NCBI GenBank assembly: GCA_016704465.1
Contig: JADJAD010000004.1
Span: 700,181-764,180, forward strand
Source of the DNA: Gemmatimonadota bacterium
Lineage (GTDB): Bacteria; Gemmatimonadota; Gemmatimonadetes; Gemmatimonadales; Gemmatimonadaceae
Direction of reading: 5' to 3'
Length of the DNA: 64,000 nt
In this document: positions 34,152-43,112 of the stretch, piece after piece
Layout: each line of letters begins with the position of its first letter
Position numbering within the stretch: position 1 is the stretch's first letter
The notes under the pieces: generated by a model
What the model was told of the DNA's origin: nothing
Database searches by the model: none
Seen by the model: only the letters and a program-made list of their open reading frames with translations
Translations under genes and position numbers: made by a program

Positions 34152-34808
34152 CTACGCCGATCGCACGCCTGCCTGCCGCATGGCATCGAGCTCGGCCACC
34201 GCGATCAACCGGTTGGCGGCAGCAAACACGATGTTGTCTTCCCTGAACATGTGGAGACGCAGCAGCTCGACGAGGTTCGTCGCCTCCCGGAACGCCACGT
34301 TGATCACCAGGCGCGCGGACCGTTCATCGGGCAGGCACGTACCGAGGCGGAGCAGGTTCAGGACGACCGCCGCCAGCTGGACCGCCTTGAGATGTTCGTC
34401 CAGCATCACGTTCACCGACGTCGTGATCGTCTCGCCCCTGCTGTGCTCCCCATCGGCGATCAACCGCTCGTGCAGCAGTGGAAAGAGCCGCGCCTCCTCC
34501 TCACGGCCGTGACGCACGAACTCCTGGTCGAACACCTGCAGGAAGTGCATCAGCGCGTGATCCGCCTGGGAGGAAAAGCCGTCGGCGGCCACCGACTGAA
34601 TCACCGCCTCGACCGTATCCAGCGCGCTCGCCAAGCGCGCGTGATCCGCCGTCAGCTCCTGCAGGAACGGATGCATGTCCGACGGTGCAAGCCCGTCCAA
34701 CCCTGGCGGGGCAAAGGCATCGGGTGGATCCATCGGTGAGATCCCCTGCTGCCCGTTTCCTCGCTCCGGCTGCCTGAGGACCGGGTCAATGATGTTGAGT
34801 TCGCGCAC
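34152..34808 (-). CDS. Hemerythrin-like (HHE) domain protein
   Basis: A 218-residue protein with an HHE cation-binding four-helix bundle. Candidate ligands are in TADHARLASAL, MHFLQVFDQEFVRHGREEEARLFPLL, VMLDEHLKAV and LLRLHMFREDNIVF. Such proteins bind a di-iron centre for O2, NO or iron handling, and are frequently found beside denitrification and RIC genes. The start is GTG 34808 with CCGGAG about ten bases upstream; ATG at about 34733 is an alternative. It lies between narI and narK in the same orientation. Confidence 0.85.
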   Translation of the reverse strand: MRELNIIDPVLRQPERGNGQQGISPMDPPDAFAPPGLDGLAPSDMHPFLQELTADHARLASALDTVEAVIQSVAADGFSSQADHALMHFLQVFDQEFVRHGREEEARLFPLLHERLIADGEHSRGETITTSVNVMLDEHLKAVQLAAVVLNLLRLGTCLPDERSARLVINVAFREATNLVELLRLHMFREDNIVFAAANRLIAVAELDAMRQAGVRSA

Positions 34809-34826
34809 GTTGCATCTCCGGTGACC

Positions 34827-35555
34827 TCAGTTGTTCCTGGGACGAGTCTTCGTCCATGGCGTTCTGGGGTCGCGAATCGCCTTGCGATCCCAGTTCCACA
34901 TCACCACCTGATACGGTCTCGCGATGTAGTGGAGCGGCGCGACCATCACGTGCACGAGTCGGGTGAAGGGAAAGATCCCGACCAGCAGCCACGCTCCGAT
35001 GACGTGGAACTTGATCGGGAGCGGCATGGCGCTGACCGCCACGATGTTCGGGTCGCCGGCAAAGAGCGACATGAGATACGGCGAGAGATCGGACGCGAAC
35101 CACGACGAGCCCCAGCGATAGCCCAGCGCGATCCACAGGCCGAGCACCACCTGGACAAGGAGCAGCAGCTCGAGGATCAGGTCCATGCGATTCGTGACCA
35201 TCCGCACGCGCACGTTGGTGAGCCGCCGGTAAAGCAGCGCGCTCAGTCCCACCAGGATGCTCAGGCCGAAGCTGAACGCGGTGACTTGCAGAATGAAGAG
35301 GCGCAGCGGATCACCGTTCCATGCCAGGATCGTCCGCGGAATGAGGAAGGCCGTGAGGTGTCCGAAGAACACCACCAGGATGCCCCAATGAAACGGCACG
35401 GTGCCCCAGAAGAGCGACTTGCCCTCCAGGAACTGCGACGAGAGCGACGACACCTTGAAGCCTCGGGACCGATAGCGCTGAATCGTGCCCACCAGGAACA
35501 GGAGCATCGCGGCGTATGGCAGCCCCACGAAGAGGAGGCTATTCGGCATGTTCAT
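34827..35555 (-). CDS. narI: Respiratory nitrate reductase gamma subunit (cytochrome b)
   Basis: A 242-residue membrane subunit with five helices that passes quinol electrons to NarH. Four haem-ligand candidates are visible: FHWGILVVFFGHLTAF (two His on one helix), and FHVIGAWLLVG with RLVHVMVAPLHYIARPYQ. GSSWFASDLSPYLMSLF is the expected periplasmic loop. AGAGGT precedes the ATG at 35555, 10 bases after the narJ stop. Confidence 0.95.
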   Translation of the reverse strand: MNMPNSLLFVGLPYAAMLLFLVGTIQRYRSRGFKVSSLSSQFLEGKSLFWGTVPFHWGILVVFFGHLTAFLIPRTILAWNGDPLRLFILQVTAFSFGLSILVGLSALLYRRLTNVRVRMVTNRMDLILELLLLVQVVLGLWIALGYRWGSSWFASDLSPYLMSLFAGDPNIVAVSAMPLPIKFHVIGAWLLVGIFPFTRLVHVMVAPLHYIARPYQVVMWNWDRKAIRDPRTPWTKTRPRNN

Positions 35556-35565
35556 CGCAGACCTC

Positions 35566-36246
35566 TCACTTGACCGCGCATGAGGTATTGCATTCCATCC
35601 CCATCTCCGCGCTGACGGACACGGCAAACGTGGATTCCTGCTCGACCGGCAGGGGTGTCTTCAGGGCGAAGTCCCGCTTCAGCACGGCGTAGAGTGCCTC
35701 GAGGGCATGCAGGTATGCCGTGCGTCGGTCCCCCTCCGCCACCTCGATGATCGTCTTGTGGTGCTTGCGGTAGATCTCTTCCTTCTTCGCCAGCCGTCCG
35801 GGCTCGAACTCGCGAATCATCTCGCGCAGCGCCGGGGCGAGCAGCACGTGCACCAACTCCGTGCGCAGCGCGGCATCGGCCAGCCGCGGCAGGAGTCGCA
35901 GCACGTTGGTGAGGTGGTCCCCGAGCTCCGTGCCGCAGACGATGTCGGCCTTCGCGTGCTCCCGGCTCAGGTTGGCAAGCAAGGCTCCGCGCTTGTAGTC
36001 CTCGCCGAACAGCGTGTACCCGATGTCGAGCGAGGTGATGGGCTGCACATCGAAGGTGCGCGTGTGCAGTTCCTGCAGTGCGAGCAGGTCGTCCATCGGC
36101 ACGAGGGATTGAAACTCGCGCAGCGCACTCGCGGCACCTGCGTACGAGGCATCGCAGTGCGCGATGGCACGGGTCAGGTTGACCTCGAATTGCGCGTCCG
36201 GGTGGACGAAGAGGGTCGCGAGCACGTCGTAGTCGGCGAGTGTCAT
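35566..36246 (-). CDS. narJ: Nitrate reductase assembly chaperone
   Basis: A 226-residue NarJ/TorD-family protein: TSLDIGYTLFGEDYKRGALLANL carries the conserved LF...RG.L.. motif, followed by CGTELGDHLTNVLRLL. NarJ binds apo-NarG and gates Mo-cofactor insertion. It starts one base after narH stops. The C-terminus ends MGMECNTSCAVK; this short Cys-x3-Cys tail is not something I expect in NarJ and may bind metal or form a disulfide. Confidence 0.93.
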   Translation of the reverse strand: MTLADYDVLATLFVHPDAQFEVNLTRAIAHCDASYAGAASALREFQSLVPMDDLLALQELHTRTFDVQPITSLDIGYTLFGEDYKRGALLANLSREHAKADIVCGTELGDHLTNVLRLLPRLADAALRTELVHVLLAPALREMIREFEPGRLAKKEEIYRKHHKTIIEVAEGDRRTAYLHALEALYAVLKRDFALKTPLPVEQESTFAVSVSAEMGMECNTSCAVK

Positions 36247-36247
36247 C

Positions 36248-37798
36248 TCACATCCCTCGCTCGGCCTTCTCGCGGAACCCGAAGCCGGAGTTCCCCTTCA
36301 CGTCGCCGGTGAACTCCAGCATTTCCATCGCCTGCTCGCGATGGGCCGCCGGGATCACGAATCGATCGTTGAACTTGGCCAGCGCCGTCAGGTAGAAGAT
36401 CCCCTCGGCGGCCTCCTGGGTGAGTCCGGTATCGCGCAGGGCCTGCGCCATCTTCGACTCGGGGATGTCACCCACGGTCTTCCAGCGCCGGTAGATGCGG
36501 ACCGCCATCAGCTTCTTGAGCCGGTCGGAGACCGGCGCGGTATTCCCGGCACTGAACAGGCTCGCGAGGTACTTCAGCGGAAAGCGTGTCTGTTCCACCG
36601 TTCCCCATAGCTCGTCGGTGCTGGTGTCATAGAGCCAGTTGTCCGTCCAGGTCTTGGCCATCTCGTTGAGCTTCCCCTTCTGTGCGCCGTCGGTCGGCAT
36701 CACCGAGGCCATCACCGGCAACAGCGGAGGGACGTACCACAGCATCGGGAGCGTCCTGAACTCGGGATGCAGCGGCAGGGCCATGCCCCATTCCTTGATG
36801 AACTTGTACGCGGGTGAGTTCTGGGCCGCCTTGATCGTCGAGTCCGGGATGCCGTTGGCCTTGGCCGAGGCGATCACGGCGTCATCGAACGGATTCATCA
36901 GGATGTCGAGCTGGCGATCGATGAGGTCCTTCTCGTCGGCCGACGCCACGGCCTCGATGCGATCCGCGTCGTAGAGCAGCACGCCGATGTATCGAATGCG
37001 GCCCACGCATGAATGCATGCACGCGGGCGCGTAGCCCGCCTCCATGCGCGGGTAGCACAGGATGCACTTCTCCGACTTTCCGGTGTGCCAGTTGTAGTAG
37101 GTCTTCTTGTACGGACACGCGGTCACGCACATGCGCCAGGCGCGACACACCTTCTGGTTGATCAGGACAATGCCGTCTTCGCCCCGCTTGTAGATCGCGC
37201 CGGATGGACAGGAAGCCACGCACGCCGGATTCAGGCAGTGGTTGCAGATGCGCGGCAGGTAGAAGAACGCCATGCGTTCGAGCTGGAACATGGCTTCCTG
37301 CTCGGCCGGTGTGAGCTCCGCCAGGTTCGGATCATTGCGCGCGTAGTCGGCCGAGCCGCCGAGATCGTCGTCCCAGTTCGGCCCCATCTTCACGTCAATC
37401 GGTTCGCCCGTGATCATGGAGATGGGGCGCGCCGTTGGTTGATCGTCGCCGGGGGGCGCCTCGATCAGGTTCAGGTAGTTGTAGGTGAACGGCTCGTAGT
37501 AGTCCTCCACCGTCGGGAAATTCGGATTGTGGAAGATGTTGAACAGGCCCTTCGACTTGCCGGCCCCCTTCAACCGGATTCGCCCCTTGGCGTCCCGGAC
37601 CCAGCCGCCCTTGTAGATCTCCTGGTCCTCCCACTTGCCCGGGTAGCCGGTGCCCGGCTTGGTCTCGACGTTGTTCCACCACTGGTACTCGGCGCCCTTT
37701 CGGTCGGTCCAGATGTTCTTGCAGGCGACCGAGCACGTGTGGCAGCCGATGCACTTGTCGAGGTGAAAGACCATCGAGACTTGCGCTCTGATATCCAT
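36248..37798 (-). CDS. narH: Respiratory nitrate reductase beta subunit (Fe-S)
   Basis: A 516-residue subunit carrying four Fe-S clusters: CIGCHTCSVACK, CNHCLNPACVASCPSG, CRAWRMCVTACP (the Trp position marks the 3Fe-4S cluster) and KCILCYP with CMHSC. EYQWWNNVETKPG and the C-terminal extension that contacts NarG are present. It relays electrons from NarI haems to NarG at the cytoplasmic face. It begins 10 bases after the narG stop. Confidence 0.97.
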   Translation of the reverse strand: MDIRAQVSMVFHLDKCIGCHTCSVACKNIWTDRKGAEYQWWNNVETKPGTGYPGKWEDQEIYKGGWVRDAKGRIRLKGAGKSKGLFNIFHNPNFPTVEDYYEPFTYNYLNLIEAPPGDDQPTARPISMITGEPIDVKMGPNWDDDLGGSADYARNDPNLAELTPAEQEAMFQLERMAFFYLPRICNHCLNPACVASCPSGAIYKRGEDGIVLINQKVCRAWRMCVTACPYKKTYYNWHTGKSEKCILCYPRMEAGYAPACMHSCVGRIRYIGVLLYDADRIEAVASADEKDLIDRQLDILMNPFDDAVIASAKANGIPDSTIKAAQNSPAYKFIKEWGMALPLHPEFRTLPMLWYVPPLLPVMASVMPTDGAQKGKLNEMAKTWTDNWLYDTSTDELWGTVEQTRFPLKYLASLFSAGNTAPVSDRLKKLMAVRIYRRWKTVGDIPESKMAQALRDTGLTQEAAEGIFYLTALAKFNDRFVIPAAHREQAMEMLEFTGDVKGNSGFGFREKAERGM

Positions 37799-37808
37799 GC
37801 TCCCCGTC

Positions 37809-40800
37809 CTAGAAGACTACCGAGGTCATCTTCTTCACGATGACGTGGGTATCCCGTTGCGGCGCAATGGGACCCCAATAGTTGAAGTGATAGCTGAACT
37901 GGCCGTACCCGCCGCTCAGGTAGTTGGGCTTGAGATGAATGCGCGTGAAGCTGTTGTGCCCGCCGGCGCGCTTGTTGCCCCGCACCTGTGACTTCGGAAT
38001 CCCGACTGTGCGCTCCGGCACGTGGTACACGATGCACACACCCTTTGGAATGCGTGAACTCACGCATGCGCGCGTGCAGTACACGCCGTGGTCGTTGTAG
38101 ACCTCGACCCAGTCGTTGTCGGCGATGCCCAGCGCTGCGGCATCGGCCTCGCTCAACCAGCACGGCTCGCAGCCCCGCGACAGGGTGAGCATGCGATGGT
38201 TCTCCATGTACGTGGAGTGGATGTGCCACTTCCCGTGGGGCGTGAGGCAGTTCAGTGCCAGGGCCTCGCCATCCTTGAGCGTTTCCTTCAGGTCGCCATA
38301 GGCCGCCGGTTTCGGTGACGGCTTGTAGGTCGGCAGGTTCTCGCCGTACGCGAGATACAGCTCGTGGTCGAGATAGAAGTGCTGCCGGCCCGTGAGCGTG
38401 CGCCACGGGACGAAGCGGTCCACGTTGTAGGTGTAGGCGGCGTAGGCGCGCCCGTCATTCATCAACCCTGACCAGAGCGGCGACGTGTTGTAGCGCCGCG
38501 GCTGCGCCTGGAGCTCCTCGTAGGTGATGCGCACGTCCTCGCTGCCTGCGCCAAGGTCCGCGAGCGTCAGGCCGGTCTTCTTCTCCATGTTGCGATAGGC
38601 GCGCATGTTGAGCACGCCGTTCGTAAGCGTCGACAGGTGCAGCAGCACGTTGGCCGCCTGGGAATCCTCGCGCAGCGACGGATAGACCTTTCCGTCCACG
38701 GTCTCGGTCGGGAAGTGATTCGACGCGATCAGCTGGTCGTATTCCTGCTCGCACGTGTAGTGGTTCCCGTGCCCACCGAGTCCGTTCTTGCGCACGCCCT
38801 CGCCGAGCGTGATGAACTTGTCATACAACTTGGTATAGTCGCGCTCAACCACCGCCAGCTTGTGCATGGTCTTGCCAGGAATCGCCTCGCACTCGCCGCG
38901 GTACCAGTCCTTGATGACGGGTTGCGTGATCTCGTCGGCCGTGTCGTGTGACAGCGGGGTGGCGACCACGTCCTTGTGCACGCCGGTCAGGTGCTTCCTG
39001 GCACAGTCGCTGGTCGCCTTGGCGAGCAGCTTGAAGATGTCCCAATCCGACTTCGACTCCCACACCGGCGCCACCGCCTGCGAGAGCGGGTGGATGAACG
39101 AGTGCAGGTCGGTGCTGTTGAGGTCTGCCTTCTCGTACCAGGAGGCGGCCGGGAGCACGATGTCGGAGTAGAGCGCCGACGAGTCCATCCGGAAGTTGAG
39201 GTCCACCACCAGGTCCATCTTTCCGGTCGGCGCCACGTCGTGCCACTGCACTTCCTTGGTGTGCTCGTCCGAGTCCTTGCCGATGGCGTTGGAGTGCGTC
39301 CCGAGGTAGTGCTTCAGGGCATACTCGTGCCCCTTCATGCTGCCCATGATTGCGTTGCCGCGCCAGATATACCAGACGCGCGGGAAGTTCTCCTCCGAAT
39401 CGGGATCGCTGACCGAGTACTTCAGTTCCTTGCCCTTGAGCTTGGCGAGCGCGTACGCGGTGATGTCGGCGTCAGTCTTCGCTCCCGCCGCCTGCGCGTC
39501 CCGCGCCAGGTCGAGCGGATTCTGGTCAAACTGCGGGTAGTAGGGCATCCAGCCCATGCGCACGGACTGATAGATCGTATCCGCCGTGTGCTGCGCCGTC
39601 AGGTCGTTCTTCGGCACCGCGTTGTAGCGGGAAAACTGGCCATCGTAGCGATACTGGCACGTGTTCATGTAGTGCCAGAGGGGCGCCTGCTGCAGGCGGC
39701 TCGGCCCCTGCCAGTCCTTGGCGAAGGCAATCGCCGCCCAGGAATCGACGGGTGCGAGCTTCTCCTGACCCACATAGTGGTTGAGGCCCCCGCCATTCTT
39801 GCCGACGCACCCCGAGAGCATCAGGGCCATGGCACCGGCACGGTACATCAGGTTGGCGTGGTACCAGTGGTTGATTCCCGCACCGATGATGATCATGCAC
39901 TTGCCTTCGGTGGCCTCGGCAGTGCCCGCCCACTCCCGCGCAAACTGGAGCACGGTCTTGCTGTCGATCCCCGTCAGGATTTCCTGCCACGCCGGCGTAT
40001 ACGCCGCATCCTTGTCGGTGTAGTCCTTGGGATAGTCGCCGGCGAGCCCGCGCCCGACGCCGTACTGCGCCATGATCAAGTCGTAGACCGTGGTGACCGG
40101 GATCCGGCCCTCAGTCGTCTCGAGGTACCGCACCGGCACGTTGCGCAGCGCCGTCCGGTCCAGCCCGAACTCGGTGAACTCGGTCACGAGCGTATCGTCG
40201 CGATTGCCGAGCAGGGTCAGCATCGGATCGTACGGCGTATCGTCGATCGCGTGCTCATGCTTCATGTTCCAGGCGCCGGGCGTCTTGTCCCAGCGGTGCC
40301 CGACGCTTCCCTTCGGCACGACCAGCTCGTTGCTCGCCTGGTCGAAGTTGAGGAACTTCCAGTCGCCGTTCTCGATGTCCTTCCATTGCGCGATCTCGTT
40401 GGCGCGCACCAGGCGACCCGGCTTGAAGTGGTCGCCGGCTTTCTCGAGTTTCACGAGGTACGGACTGTCGGTGTACTTCTTGACGTAGTCGATGAAGTAC
40501 GGCGTCGCCTTCTCGTGGTGGAACTCCTTCAGGATCACATGCGAGACCGCCATCCAGAAGGCGCCATCGCTACCGGCGTGCAGCGGCACCCACTGGTCCG
40601 CGTACTTGCTGACCTGGCTAAAGTCGGGAGAGAAGACCACGGCCTTGGTGCCGTTGTGGCGCGCCTCGGCAAAGAAGTGACAGTCGGGGGTGCGCGTCAT
40701 GTTCAGGCACGCACCCATGTCGGCGATCATCTTCGAGTTGTACCAGTCGGCGCTCTCGCACACGTCGGTCTGCTCGCCCCAGATCTCCGGGAACGCGGTC

Positions 40801-41426
40801 GGCAGGTCGCAGTACCAGTCGTAGAAGCTCAGGTTGACGCCGCCGAAGAGCTGGAGGAAGCGCGCGCCGGCCGCGTAGCTCAGCATCGACATCGCCGGGA
40901 TCGGCGAGAAGCCGAACACGCGATCGGGTCCGTGCTTCTTGGCGGTGTAGATGTTGGCCGCCGCCATCAGCTCGAGGACCACCTCCCAGCTCGCGCGACG
41001 AAAGCCGCCCTTGCCGCGGGCCTTCTGGTACGTCGCGCGCTTCTGCGGATCCTTCTGCAGGTTTTCCCACGCCCGCACCGCGTCGCCACCGACGGCGGCT
41101 TTCTCGGCTTCGAAGGCGTCGATCAGCGCCCCGCGGATCAGCGGGTACTTGATGCGCAGTGGGCTATACAAGTACCAGGAGAAGGAGATGCCGCGTTGAC
41201 AGCCGCGTGGCTCGTAGGGGGGCAGCGAATCCTCGAGCAATGGATAGTCGAGTTGCTGCGTCTCCCAGACGACGATGCCGTCCTTGACGTGGATCTGCCA
41301 CGAGCAGCCACCCGTACAGTTGACCCCATGCGTGCTGCGCACGATGCGATCGTGTTGGAAGCGGTTGCGGTAGAACTCCTCCCACTGCCGCGTCTCGGGC
41401 GAAATGATGTCCTGAATCCAGCTCAT
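37809..41426 (-). CDS. narG: Respiratory nitrate reductase alpha subunit (Mo-bisMGD)
   Basis: A 1205-residue catalytic subunit reducing nitrate to nitrite. The N-terminal FS0 cluster site reads HGVNCTGGCSWQ with a further Cys in RGCQRG, the His replacing a Cys as in NarG. The Mo ligand Asp is in SFYDWYCDLP. There is no twin-arginine signal, so the enzyme faces the cytoplasm as in the E. coli type. GGVNLSFYDWY, GAGINHWYHANLMYRA and the C-terminal PERTVGIPKSQVRGNKRAGGHN are conserved. GAGGTGG precedes the ATG. A long plus-strand open frame covering it (about 38976-41552) is a codon-bias shadow. Confidence 0.98.
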   Translation of the reverse strand: MSWIQDIISPETRQWEEFYRNRFQHDRIVRSTHGVNCTGGCSWQIHVKDGIVVWETQQLDYPLLEDSLPPYEPRGCQRGISFSWYLYSPLRIKYPLIRGALIDAFEAEKAAVGGDAVRAWENLQKDPQKRATYQKARGKGGFRRASWEVVLELMAAANIYTAKKHGPDRVFGFSPIPAMSMLSYAAGARFLQLFGGVNLSFYDWYCDLPTAFPEIWGEQTDVCESADWYNSKMIADMGACLNMTRTPDCHFFAEARHNGTKAVVFSPDFSQVSKYADQWVPLHAGSDGAFWMAVSHVILKEFHHEKATPYFIDYVKKYTDSPYLVKLEKAGDHFKPGRLVRANEIAQWKDIENGDWKFLNFDQASNELVVPKGSVGHRWDKTPGAWNMKHEHAIDDTPYDPMLTLLGNRDDTLVTEFTEFGLDRTALRNVPVRYLETTEGRIPVTTVYDLIMAQYGVGRGLAGDYPKDYTDKDAAYTPAWQEILTGIDSKTVLQFAREWAGTAEATEGKCMIIIGAGINHWYHANLMYRAGAMALMLSGCVGKNGGGLNHYVGQEKLAPVDSWAAIAFAKDWQGPSRLQQAPLWHYMNTCQYRYDGQFSRYNAVPKNDLTAQHTADTIYQSVRMGWMPYYPQFDQNPLDLARDAQAAGAKTDADITAYALAKLKGKELKYSVSDPDSEENFPRVWYIWRGNAIMGSMKGHEYALKHYLGTHSNAIGKDSDEHTKEVQWHDVAPTGKMDLVVDLNFRMDSSALYSDIVLPAASWYEKADLNSTDLHSFIHPLSQAVAPVWESKSDWDIFKLLAKATSDCARKHLTGVHKDVVATPLSHDTADEITQPVIKDWYRGECEAIPGKTMHKLAVVERDYTKLYDKFITLGEGVRKNGLGGHGNHYTCEQEYDQLIASNHFPTETVDGKVYPSLREDSQAANVLLHLSTLTNGVLNMRAYRNMEKKTGLTLADLGAGSEDVRITYEELQAQPRRYNTSPLWSGLMNDGRAYAAYTYNVDRFVPWRTLTGRQHFYLDHELYLAYGENLPTYKPSPKPAAYGDLKETLKDGEALALNCLTPHGKWHIHSTYMENHRMLTLSRGCEPCWLSEADAAALGIADNDWVEVYNDHGVYCTRACVSSRIPKGVCIVYHVPERTVGIPKSQVRGNKRAGGHNSFTRIHLKPNYLSGGYGQFSYHFNYWGPIAPQRDTHVIVKKMTSVVF

Positions 41427-41481
41427 GCTTCCACCTCGCTCACGGAGCGAAAGGGTCCGAAGACTGACGTCTCGCTCACGG

Positions 41482-42348
41482 TCATCGGCTGCGCACCTGA
41501 CGATCGAATACCGTGCGATTTACGGGATACTTCTTGCGGCGACGCCAGGTGATCGCGTACAAGCCCAGCAACACGCCAAGCCCACCAAGCCCGCCCAGCA
41601 GCAGCTTGATGCCATCTTCGCGCGGCTGGCTGTACGTCGGCGGATGTTCGTTGGCGGCCTGCAGGTAGCCTCCGAGAGCGGCGATCTCGTCGGCCGTCAG
41701 GGGCCTGAGCTTGTAGGCCTGCTCCATCACCGGAAACGGCGGCGCACTGAGGATGGCCCGGATGCCCGGCCCTCCCAAGCGGTCGAACACCTGCGTAAGC
41801 GACGCGGCCAGGACACCGCCGCCGATCAGCGCCTCGTTCGACACGTGATGGCACGAACTACAGGAGGGACCACCGTTCGCGAGCCGACGCTTCCCCTGGA
41901 ACAGCTCGTTCCCGACACGAACCTGATCGGCGGTCGGCGCAGCATCGACAGACACGGCGGCAGAATCGGCGATGGGTCCGGCGGCGGTTGTCCAACCAGA
42001 CTTGAGCAATCCGACGATCCCCTGGATCTCGGCGTCCGAGTACGGAGCGTCCGGCATCACCAGCTTGAATTCGTCGAACAGCGCGACCGCTGTGGAGTCG
42101 CCGCTCTTTACCACCGTTTGCGATGACTTGATGAAGCGTTGCAGCCACTGGTCCGAGCGACGATCCGTCACGCCGCCCAGGTCGGGACCGACGAGTCGGC
42201 CCCCCCCAACCGTGTGGCACGCCCCACAATTCCGAGTGAAGTTCGTCTCAGCCGTCGCGCTCTGCGCGATCGCAACCTCGGTCGGCCATAGCGCCGAGGC
42301 CGCAACGAGTGCGAGGAGCGTGCGATGTACGACAAACAGCCTGCCCAC
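41482..42348 (-). CDS. Membrane-anchored dihaem cytochrome c, first gene of the nar operon
   Basis: A 288-residue exported cytochrome. A signal peptide (1-29) is followed by haem site CGACH (41-45), a second c domain with CSSCH (163-167), candidate Met ligands in KLVMPDAPYSD and PFPVMEQAYKL, and a C-terminal membrane helix (LLLGGLGGLGVLLGLYAI) with a basic tail. The start is GTG 42348 with GGAGGT six bases upstream. Nitrate reductases of Nar type normally take electrons from quinol through NarI, so a cytochrome c heading the operon suggests an extra periplasmic route, for example to nitrite or NO reduction elsewhere. It precedes narG by 55 bp. Confidence 0.92.
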   Translation of the reverse strand: MGRLFVVHRTLLALVAASALWPTEVAIAQSATAETNFTRNCGACHTVGGGRLVGPDLGGVTDRRSDQWLQRFIKSSQTVVKSGDSTAVALFDEFKLVMPDAPYSDAEIQGIVGLLKSGWTTAAGPIADSAAVSVDAAPTADQVRVGNELFQGKRRLANGGPSCSSCHHVSNEALIGGGVLAASLTQVFDRLGGPGIRAILSAPPFPVMEQAYKLRPLTADEIAALGGYLQAANEHPPTYSQPREDGIKLLLGGLGGLGVLLGLYAITWRRRKKYPVNRTVFDRQVRSR

Positions 42349-42715
42349 GATGCGACCTCCGCTGCTGATTCGCCCGCCCTGACAGCACCTCTGCCGGACC
42401 GATCCAGACCAACGCTATCGCCGGGTTCTTACACAGCACTTACAGGCGAGGCTGGTTCGGAAGCGGGGGGGATGCGTGCAGCTGGCGTGGTCGGGGTTGC
42501 GCGAGCAGCACGCGCGGACGCGCGCGGACCTCGCCGAGGGGTGCAGGGCGTCTGCGGGTGATTGACGAGTTCGATGTCCAGTCACTCACCTGCCGAGTCG
42601 CTGCGCTCGGGAGTCAACCAGATGCCGGGTGCCGAAGGCCACGGCCCCCGCCATACGCTCCACGATCCTGGCCGGTGAGCGCCGTCGTGGAAGTCCGCCG
42701 GGCCTCACGCAGGAA
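42349..42715. other. Upstream region of the nar operon
   Basis: About 365 bases without a gene. The part next to the cytochrome start should hold the nar promoter. I see direct TGTAAG elements and a GATAG box on the minus strand, but no clear -35/-10 pair and no FNR-type TTGAT-N4-ATCAA site. CGCGCGGA repeats occur near 42510. Confidence 0.35.
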
Positions 42716-43063
42716 CTATGCGTGCTTCTCCAGAAACGTCTTGAGCGCGAGCGCTCCGCTATGCTCCGTATCGCGGGCGGCATAGACAAGTGTGACGCGT
42801 CCGCGTCGTGACCGTGCAAGCAGCGGCTTCCACCCGTCGGGATTGGCACGGAGTTCGACGAGGTAACGACGCTGGAACTCGGACCAGCGTGCGGGATCGT
42901 GCGCGAACCAGCGTCGCAGCTCCGACGTCGGGGCCACGTCCTTGACCCATTCGTCGAGTTGGAGCCGCTCCTTGGTCACCCCTCGCGGCCAGAGTCGCTC
43001 TACCAGCACCCGCCACCCGTCCGTCGACTCGGCAGGCTCGTAGGCGCGCTTCAGTCGGATCAT
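42716..43063 (-). CDS. DUF488 family protein
   Basis: A 115-residue DUF488 protein: IRLKRAYEPAESTDGWRVLV, ERLWPRGVTKERL and the closing VTLVYAARDTEHSGALALK are family hallmarks. The fold is small and cytoplasmic, with unknown activity. It starts at ATG 43063, divergent from trpS with a 49-bp gap. Confidence 0.9.
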   Translation of the reverse strand: MIRLKRAYEPAESTDGWRVLVERLWPRGVTKERLQLDEWVKDVAPTSELRRWFAHDPARWSEFQRRYLVELRANPDGWKPLLARSRRGRVTLVYAARDTEHSGALALKTFLEKHA

Positions 43064-43112
43064 GTGCGTGTCCTCGTCAGGTTGATGTCCACCCAGGACC
43101 AGGAGATTCGGG

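Noticed and set aside
38976..41552. An 858-codon open frame on the plus strand
   Set aside because: It lies exactly antisense to narG, whose motifs are complete. Long antisense frames are expected from high-GC codon bias and the translation shows no family features.
42349..42460. FNR/DNR box upstream of the nar operon
   Set aside because: No TTGAT-N4-ATCAA or close variant was found on either strand in this region.
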